Assembly (NCBI GenBank): GCA_958420145.1
Contig: CATZIR010000032.1
Coordinates: forward strand, 1 to 6,963
Source of the DNA: an uncultured Eubacteriales bacterium
GTDB taxonomy: Bacteria; Bacillota; Clostridia; Christensenellales; UBA1242
Length of the DNA: 6,963 nt
Direction of reading: 5' to 3'
The notes beneath the pieces are model-generated. The model searched no databases. It saw only the letters and a program-made list of their open reading frames with translations, and was not told the DNA's origin. How positions within the stretch are numbered: position 1 is the stretch's first letter; the number at the start of each line of letters is the position of its first letter. Positions 1 through 4,361 of the stretch are shown here, in pieces. A program made the translations under genes and the position numbers.

Positions 1-43
1 TGTTTTTTCCTACTCCTGAACTTCCTGTTAAAATAATGAACAT
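1..43 (-). CDS. Start of a P-loop nucleotide kinase, guanylate kinase-like (partial, cut by window edge)
   Basis: Only 14 codons are inside the window: MFIILTGSSGVGKN, with a following A that begins the next codon. A short hydrophobic strand leads into a Walker A loop, G-S-S-G-V-G-K-N. Here the residue after the Lys is Asn, so the usual Ser/Thr would come one place later, as in the GPSGVGKGT loop of guanylate kinase. The loop begins only six residues from the start, as in short-N-terminus guanylate kinases. If so, it would convert GMP to GDP with ATP in the cytoplasm. The start is supported by AAGGAG at 55-50, six bases before the ATG. It lies downstream of plsC on the same strand and is probably cotranscribed. 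Other P-loop kinases (shikimate, dephospho-CoA, other NMP kinases) cannot be excluded from so few residues. That a P-loop protein begins here is well supported; the guanylate kinase identity is a guess. Confidence 0.6.
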   Translation of the reverse strand, partial: MFIILTGSSGVGKN

Positions 44-49
44 AATTTT

Positions 50-55
50 CTCCTT
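50..55 (-). promoter_or_regulatory. Shine-Dalgarno site of the P-loop kinase gene
   Basis: AAGGAG on the minus strand lies six bases before the ATG at 43-41. It matches the ribosome sites of the other genes here and is the main support for calling a gene start so close to the window edge. Confidence 0.75.
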
Positions 56-78
56 GCTAATATGTTTTGTGTTTGTAG

Positions 79-141
79 TTATATTATTGCTACAATAACT
101 GCGACTAATGAAATTATAAGTGATAGTATTGCACTAATCAT
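79..141 (-). CDS. Candidate 20-residue hydrophobic peptide overlapping the plsC stop
   Basis: An ATG at 141-139 opens a frame ending at TAA (81-79) that encodes MISAILSLIISLVAVIVAII. It overlaps the end of plsC by 8 bases in another frame, an arrangement that allows translational coupling. A purine-rich AAGGA at 156-152 lies 10 bases upstream, a little farther than the 4-6 bases seen for neighbouring genes. After the first residues the peptide is nearly all Ile, Val, Leu and Ala with two serines and no charge, long enough for one membrane span. It occupies most of the 90-base gap between plsC and the P-loop kinase. AT-rich noncoding DNA readily yields Ile-rich frames, so chance is a real alternative. 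Codons such as GTC, GCA and GTT in the middle are mildly coding-like. No family is recognised and no function is assigned. Confidence 0.3.
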   Translation of the reverse strand: MISAILSLIISLVAVIVAII

Positions 142-754
142 TTTTGTTTTTTCCTTTGCGTTTCTTTTTGTTGTCTTCTAGCAATTTTTCCATTGCAAGC
201 ATCAAGTCATTGCTAATTTCGTCGTATAGTTCCTTATTTGCTGGTCTGCCGTCATATTTGGTTAGGTCTAGTTGCTTGCCAATAACTAGTTTGTTTAGTC
301 TAAACAATCCCGGTTTTTTGGTTAGAACCATTGGAACTATAGGCGCTTGTGCCTTTACTGAGAACATTGCAACACCGTTTTTTATGTCTTGCACTTCTTC
401 TGGACTAGAATTTCTTGTTCCAGTTGGGAAAATTACAACTGGCTTTTGTTTTTTCTTTAGAACTGTTAGAACTCTTTTTACGGCTTCGATGTCGGCTTTA
501 CCACGATTGATTTTTATGCAACCAATTCCGTTTAGAAACCAAGTTGCTAGTTTGTTTTTGTATAGTTCTGCTTTGCCGAGTGCGTACATTCGTTTGTAGC
601 AACCACAAGCAATAACGGCAATATCTACATTTGTCTGGTGATTACAAGCATATATGGCTTTGCCTTTTGGTAGATTTTTTCTCCCTTTTACTATTGTTGG
701 AAGGAAAATTTTTACTGGCAAATATATTAGTATTAAGACAATATAAAAAAGCAT
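134..754 (-). CDS. plsC: 1-acyl-sn-glycerol-3-phosphate acyltransferase (lysophosphatidate acyltransferase), with altered motif III
   Basis: The 206-residue protein belongs to the LPLAT/PlsC family, which acylates lysophosphatidate at position 2 to give phosphatidate, the precursor of membrane phospholipids. Residues 2-21 are hydrophobic and should anchor it on the inner face of the membrane. The catalytic HX4D motif is H39-QTNV-D44. Motif II is around G76-I-G-C-I-K-I-N-R84. Motif III reads FPTGTRN at 109-115, where the family normally has FPEGTRS, so the Glu is replaced by Thr (an ACT codon, checked on the DNA). Motif IV is the APIVPMVL stretch at 137-144. The C-terminus (about 196-204) is a lysine-rich tail. 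Length is slightly short for the family. The start is fixed by AAGGAG at 765-760, five bases before the ATG, in a TAAGGAG that includes the cmk stop. The fold assignment is firm; the exact acyl acceptor is less certain because of motif III. Confidence 0.88.
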   Translation of the reverse strand: MLFYIVLILIYLPVKIFLPTIVKGRKNLPKGKAIYACNHQTNVDIAVIACGCYKRMYALGKAELYKNKLATWFLNGIGCIKINRGKADIEAVKRVLTVLKKKQKPVVIFPTGTRNSSPEEVQDIKNGVAMFSVKAQAPIVPMVLTKKPGLFRLNKLVIGKQLDLTKYDGRPANKELYDEISNDLMLAMEKLLEDNKKKRKGKNKND

Positions 755-759
755 TTTTT

Positions 760-766
760 CTCCTTA
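760..766 (-). promoter_or_regulatory. Ribosome site of plsC overlapping the cmk stop codon
   Basis: The minus strand reads TAAGGAGAAAAAATG from 766 to 752. The cmk stop TAA supplies the first bases of the AAGGAG ribosome site for plsC. A ribosome ending cmk therefore sits on the plsC initiation site, which suggests coupled translation. Confidence 0.75.
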
Positions 767-1432
767 TTTTTTGTTAATAATTTTCATAAATTCATCAACT
801 ACTTGGTCGATACTCAAGTTTGTGCTATCAACCCTTATTGCGTCGTCACATAGAACAAGTGGTGAAAGTTTTCTCTGAATATCGTTGTAGTCACGCTTTT
901 TTAGTTCGGCTTCCACTTCGTCAAGTGTTGTGTTTATTCCCTTTTGTATCAAATCTTTATAGCGTCTTTTTGCTCTTTCGTGAACATCGGCGTCTAGATA
1001 GAACTTGTATTTTGCCATAGGCAAAACTACTGAACCTATATCTCTACCATCGACAATCATACTTTGACTAGAAGCGATTTGTCTTTGAATTTCGACGCAC
1101 TTTTCACGAATACATTTGTGTTGAGAAATTAAACTTGCATATGCACCAATTTCTTCGTTATTAATTTGGTTAGTGACATTTTCACCATCTAAAAAAACAT
1201 TTTGAGAGCCACTTATATACTTAACATCGACTTTGCAATCTAAAATTTTTTGAGCCGAAAGTTCGTCTTTTGGGTCTAACCCTAGATTTTTGCATTTTAG
1301 ACCCATTGCACGATATAGCGAGCCTGTGCTTAGAAACAAAATTCCAAGTTTGCTAGCAAGTTTTTTTGCTATGGTAGATTTTCCAGAACCTGCTGGGCCG
1401 TCTATTGCTATTGCATAAATTTCTTTATCCAT
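764..1432 (-). CDS. cmk: Cytidylate kinase (CMP/dCMP kinase)
   Basis: This cytoplasmic enzyme phosphorylates CMP and dCMP with ATP, feeding RNA, DNA and phospholipid (CDP-diacylglycerol) synthesis. I place the start at the ATG at 1432-1430, giving 222 residues (family about 220-230), because AGGAG at 1442-1438 lies five bases before it. The in-frame ATG five codons upstream (1447-1445) has no ribosome site and lies upstream of this one. The P-loop is G12-PAGSGK-S19-T20. CMP-site residues match E. coli Cmk: S100 and R109 (E. coli 101, 110), the DGRDIG loop at 128-133, and R180, D184 and R187 (E. coli R181, D185, R188) in the RDYNDIQRKLSPL segment. An oddity is STGSLYRA at 35-42: Ser35 stands where the family nearly always has Asp (LDTGAMYRA type). 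It follows miaA after a 51-base gap carrying a likely promoter and precedes plsC by 9 bases. Confidence 0.95.
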   Translation of the reverse strand: MDKEIYAIAIDGPAGSGKSTIAKKLASKLGILFLSTGSLYRAMGLKCKNLGLDPKDELSAQKILDCKVDVKYISGSQNVFLDGENVTNQINNEEIGAYASLISQHKCIREKCVEIQRQIASSQSMIVDGRDIGSVVLPMAKYKFYLDADVHERAKRRYKDLIQKGINTTLDEVEAELKKRDYNDIQRKLSPLVLCDDAIRVDSTNLSIDQVVDEFMKIINKK

Positions 1433-1437
1433 TTTTT

Positions 1438-1442
1438 CTCCT
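1438..1442 (-). promoter_or_regulatory. Shine-Dalgarno site that decides the cmk start
   Basis: AGGAG is followed by five A bases and then the ATG at 1432-1430. The spacing equals that of mutL and plsC. It lies inside the longer reading frame that begins at 1447, so the longer start would put the ribosome site within the coding sequence, which argues against that start. Confidence 0.8.
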
Positions 1443-1451
1443 AACATAGTT

Positions 1452-1480
1452 ATTATATCATTTTAGGTTTAAAATAAAAA
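1452..1480 (-). promoter_or_regulatory. Probable extended -10 promoter for cmk-plsC and downstream genes
   Basis: In the gap between miaA and cmk the minus strand has TGATATAAT at 1460-1452, a perfect TATAAT (1457-1452) with the TGn extension of extended -10 promoters. At 17-base spacing the -35 position (1480-1475) reads TTTTTA, a weak 3-of-6 match to TTGACA, which an extended -10 can tolerate. Transcription would begin near 1446-1444, just before the ribosome site at 1442, giving a leader of about 12-15 bases. That fits the cmk start at 1432 and would exclude the ATG at 1447 from most transcripts. AT-rich gaps can hold TATAAT by chance, so this remains a prediction. I see no terminator hairpin, so readthrough from miaA is also likely. 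Confidence 0.5.
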
Positions 1481-1483
1481 ACA

Positions 1484-2404
1484 TTAGTTGTTTGTTTTTA
1501 GCCAAATTTCGACAGATTTTATAATGTCGTCTAAATTTTTAATGTCCACTTCTTCGGCATTTTTCATATGTCTAAACCAAGTTATTTGCCTTTTGGCATA
1601 ATTTCGGCTATCTTGCTTGATTTTGTTAACTAACTCGTCATAACTAATTTTATTGTCAAAAAAGTCAAAAAATTCTCTATAGCCTATACCTTGAAAACAC
1701 TGATTGTCTTTTGTAATTCCTTCGGCAACAAGCGATTTTACTTCATTTTCTAAGCCCTCATATAGCATAATGTCCACTCTTTTGTTGATTCTATCGTATA
1801 ACACTTCTCTATCTGTGTTCAAAAATAGAAGTTTATAGTCGTAATCGCTAATTTTTTCTTGCACTTGTTCGCTTTTTGGTATTCCTGTTGTGTCGTAAAT
1901 TTCTAACGCTCTAATTACTCTTTTTGTGTCGTTAGGGTGAAGTTTTTGGGCAGTTTTTGGGTCGATTTTGACTAGCAAATCGTATACATACTGATTGCCC
2001 TTTTCTTCTAGCAACTTTTTGTAACTATTGCGAATTTGCTCATTTTTTTCGCTGTTGCAAAACTCAAATGGGTATAGTAGCGACTCGATATACATTCCTG
2101 TTCCACCAACCACTATTGGCAGTTTGCCACGAGAAGATATGTCTTTTATGAGATTTGTCGCTTGCTCTTTGAACTGAGCAACATCATAGTTTTCTTTTGG
2201 GTCAACAAAATCTATCATATGATGAACGGCTTGGGCTTGCTCATCTGGGCTTGCCTTGGCTGTTCCAATATCTAGTTTTTTGTATACTTGCATACAGTCG
2301 GCAGAGATAATTTCTCCGTTAAAAAGTTTGGCACATTCAATGCCAAGTTTGGTTTTGCCAACTGCTGTTGGTCCAGCAATAACTAATAATTTTTGCTTTG
2401 CCAT
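1484..2404 (-). CDS. miaA: tRNA dimethylallyltransferase (tRNA A37 isopentenyltransferase)
   Basis: The enzyme transfers a dimethylallyl group from DMAPP to N6 of adenine 37 in tRNAs that read codons starting with U, stabilising codon pairing. Its 306 residues are a typical length. The P-loop is GPTAVGKT at 11-18. The substrate loop reads ISADCMQVYKKLDIGTAK at 33-50; Asp36 is present, but the usual Ser after it is Cys37. Next come GGTGMYIESL at 100-109, the LHPNDTKRVIRALE segment at 155-168 (tRNA and DMAPP contacts), GIGYREF at 239-245, and KRQITWFR at 271-278 near the C-terminus. It begins 7 bases after mutL with AGGAG at 2413-2409 overlapping the mutL stop, so it is very likely in the mutS-mutL operon. 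In many Firmicutes hfq follows miaA, but here cmk does. No damage is seen. Confidence 0.96.
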   Translation of the reverse strand: MAKQKLLVIAGPTAVGKTKLGIECAKLFNGEIISADCMQVYKKLDIGTAKASPDEQAQAVHHMIDFVDPKENYDVAQFKEQATNLIKDISSRGKLPIVVGGTGMYIESLLYPFEFCNSEKNEQIRNSYKKLLEEKGNQYVYDLLVKIDPKTAQKLHPNDTKRVIRALEIYDTTGIPKSEQVQEKISDYDYKLLFLNTDREVLYDRINKRVDIMLYEGLENEVKSLVAEGITKDNQCFQGIGYREFFDFFDNKISYDELVNKIKQDSRNYAKRQITWFRHMKNAEEVDIKNLDDIIKSVEIWLKTNN

Positions 2405-2408
2405 TATG

Positions 2409-2414
2409 CTCCTA
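2409..2414 (-). promoter_or_regulatory. Ribosome site of miaA overlapping the mutL stop codon
   Basis: The minus strand reads TAGGAGCATAATG from 2414 to 2402. The mutL stop TAG forms the start of the AGGAG site, four bases before the miaA ATG. The arrangement matches the mutS/mutL and cmk/plsC junctions and suggests coupled translation. Confidence 0.7.
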
Positions 2415-4349
2415 CAATGTTCGTTTGAACCATTTTTCGATTTCTTTTCTGCTTAGTTTGATAACAACTGGTCTACCGTGTGGGCATTGAAGCACCATTC
2501 CTGTTTCGTCCACTTGCTTTATTAGTGATGCAACTTCGCTATTTGATAGTTTATCGCCAGCCTTCACTGCTGTTTTGCAAGAGTGTTGCATTAGTTTATT
2601 CAAAATTAAGTCTGCTTGTTTTAGTTGCTTCAAAACAGAAAGTTCACTTAGAATTTGCGAGAAAAAGTTATTTAGGTTTATGCCAGCCAAAACGCTTGGT
2701 ATTGTGCTAACCTTAAAGGCAGATGTGCCAAATTCGGCAATATCAAAGCCTAAATTTTGTAGGTTTTCTAAATTATCTTCTAAAAATTGCTTTTCTAAAC
2801 TATTTACGGTTACAACATATGGGACTAGAAGACCTTGAATTGATACGCTTCGGTCGTTTACCTGCTTTGATAGTTTGTCAAATAATAGTCTTTCGTGCGC
2901 TGCGTGTTGGTCGATAAAGTATGCGTCATCTCCACTTTGCACGATAAGGTAGGTTTCAAAAAGTGTTCCAACAAAGTTGTAACTTGTGCTGTCTAAAAAT
3001 GACATTTGGCTGTTTTCGGTTGTTTGAATGGTAGATTTGGAGAAAATGGTTTGATTTTCTTCTGCTGGTGTTTCTTGCACTTCTTCGTCTTCTTGGCTGA
3101 GCACTTTTTCAAAAACATTGCTTAGAATAGAGTTTGATTGCTTAAACTTGTTTTCGCCACTAGATAGTGACTCATAAAATTTGATATTACTATCTCTTGA
3201 CGAAGAAATTGGACTATCTGCACTAACTTGGGTTTGTTTTGGAGTGATAATTTCCACTACTTCGTCTTTGTTTTCTTCTTGACTGCTTCCAAAACTAACT
3301 CCTGTGGTGTTTGCAGGCTCAAAGTCTATAACCTTTTTTTCTACTTCTACAACACTACTACTATGCTCACTAAGTGCTTGCATAACGGCTTGATACACTA
3401 TGCCATAAATGTGATTAGAATTTTCAAAACGAATGTCCATTTTGTTTGGGTGAACATTTACATCTAGACTTTCTAGTGGCATATCTATGTTAAGCACAAA
3501 GAAAGGAAACTGATTTTTCATAAGATAGTGTTCAAAAGCATTGTATACGCAAAGTGAAACCATAGAATTTTGCACATATCTGCCGTTTACTATCAAAGTT
3601 TGATATGTTCTGTTTGGCTTAGCAAAAGTTGGCATACCAATGTAGCCACTAACTTTTATATTGTCACTACTTGTGTAGTTCACTTCTAGAACTTGCTCCG
3701 TGGTTGATTTGCCATAGACTGTATAAATTGCTTCTAGTAGTCCGTTGCCCGTTGACGAATATATTTCTTTATCATCTAGGTTGTACGTAAACTTAATGAA
3801 TGGGTTTGCTAAAATATATCTCAAAATAACATTACTAATTTCGCTCGCTTCTTGGCGTGGCTTTTTCAAGAACTTTGCTCTTGCTGGAACATTGTAAAAG
3901 ATGTTGCAAACTTTGACTTTTGTGCCATTTTGTGCGCCAACAATCTCTTTTTGCTCCATTTTTCCACCACGAACGCAGATTTTGCCACCAAATTCGGTAG
4001 AACTTGTCTTGCTAACAAGTTCAACTTCGCTAACAGCACCAATACTTGCAAGTGCTTCGCCACGAAATCCTAGAGTGCCAATTTTATCTAGGTCGCTAAG
4101 TGTTTTTATCTTGCTGGTTGCGTGTGGCAAGAATGCTCTTTCTAGGTCGTCATATTCAATACCACCACCATTATCAATAACTTCTATTTGTTTTATGCCA
4201 CCTTCAAGCACATTAATGGTTATTTGAGTGGCTTTGGCATCTATTGCATTGTCGAGCAGCTCTTTTAGAACTGATGCTGGCTTTTCAACCACTTCTCCTG
4301 CTGCAATACGATTGAATATTGTGCTATCGAGAATGTTAATTTTGTTCAT
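2412..4349 (-). CDS. mutL: DNA mismatch repair endonuclease MutL
   Basis: MutL links mismatch-bound MutS to strand incision. The 645-residue protein has an N-terminal GHKL ATPase: IAAGEVVEKPASVLKE at 15-30 with the catalytic Glu30 and Mg-binding Asn34 (E. coli E29, N33), DNGGG at 59-63, GFRGEAL at 94-100, FYNVPAR at 151-157, NGR at 255-257 and VNVHPNK at 298-304. A Ser/Glu/Gln-rich linker spans roughly 330-455. The C-terminal domain carries the nuclease motif DQHAAHE at 480-486, SCKTAVKA at 590-597 and the metal-binding CPHGRP at 622-627, so this is the nicking type found where MutH is absent. QGLLVP at 505-510 aligns with the clamp-binding QEMIVP of Bacillus subtilis MutL. Two Glu-to-Asp changes occur at usually conserved places, D33 (the VENS motif) and D491 (last acid of DQHAX2EX4E). 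The start has AAGGAG at 4360-4355, nine bases after mutS. Confidence 0.97.
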   Translation of the reverse strand: MNKINILDSTIFNRIAAGEVVEKPASVLKELLDNAIDAKATQITINVLEGGIKQIEVIDNGGGIEYDDLERAFLPHATSKIKTLSDLDKIGTLGFRGEALASIGAVSEVELVSKTSSTEFGGKICVRGGKMEQKEIVGAQNGTKVKVCNIFYNVPARAKFLKKPRQEASEISNVILRYILANPFIKFTYNLDDKEIYSSTGNGLLEAIYTVYGKSTTEQVLEVNYTSSDNIKVSGYIGMPTFAKPNRTYQTLIVNGRYVQNSMVSLCVYNAFEHYLMKNQFPFFVLNIDMPLESLDVNVHPNKMDIRFENSNHIYGIVYQAVMQALSEHSSSVVEVEKKVIDFEPANTTGVSFGSSQEENKDEVVEIITPKQTQVSADSPISSSRDSNIKFYESLSSGENKFKQSNSILSNVFEKVLSQEDEEVQETPAEENQTIFSKSTIQTTENSQMSFLDSTSYNFVGTLFETYLIVQSGDDAYFIDQHAAHERLLFDKLSKQVNDRSVSIQGLLVPYVVTVNSLEKQFLEDNLENLQNLGFDIAEFGTSAFKVSTIPSVLAGINLNNFFSQILSELSVLKQLKQADLILNKLMQHSCKTAVKAGDKLSNSEVASLIKQVDETGMVLQCPHGRPVVIKLSRKEIEKWFKRTL

Positions 4350-4354
4350 ATTTT

Positions 4355-4361
4355 CTCCTTA
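4355..4361 (-). promoter_or_regulatory. Ribosome site of mutL overlapping the mutS stop codon
   Basis: The minus strand reads TAAGGAGAAAATATG from 4361 to 4347. The mutS stop TAA begins the AAGGAG site, five bases before the mutL ATG. The 15 bases differ at a single position from those at the cmk/plsC junction. Confidence 0.75.

Noticed and set aside
74..100. Inverted repeats AGTTAT/ATAACT (77-82, 95-100) and TGTAG/CTACA (74-78, 90-94) between plsC and the P-loop kinase
   Set aside because: The stems are 5-6 bp, AT-rich, mutually exclusive and without a following T run on the minus strand; likely chance in AT-rich DNA.
144..599. A 151-residue plus-strand open frame opposite plsC
   Set aside because: It is antisense to a well-conserved plsC, has no recognisable family, and its composition is what the complement of plsC codons yields.
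1443..1447. cmk start at the upstream ATG (five extra residues MLGEK)
   Set aside because: No ribosome site precedes it, while a correctly spaced AGGAG sits before the next ATG, and the predicted transcription start falls at this upstream ATG.
1471..1481. T-rich run on the minus strand just after miaA, like a terminator tail
   Set aside because: No GC-rich hairpin precedes it (the upstream bases are an A-rich, unpaired stretch), so an intrinsic terminator is not supported.
1458..1484. Eight-codon frame MFFILNLK with its ATG overlapping the miaA stop (TAATG)
   Set aside because: There is no ribosome site, it is very short, and it overlaps the predicted promoter; the TAATG overlap is probably chance.
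3866..4063. A 65-residue minus-strand frame inside mutL
   Set aside because: It is in another frame within the conserved ATPase domain, with no ribosome site or family match.
3901..4227. Plus-strand open frame of 108 residues, with other plus-strand frames opposite mutL and mutS
   Set aside because: They lie wholly over conserved mutL and mutS coding sequence and carry no family motif. Treated as shadows.
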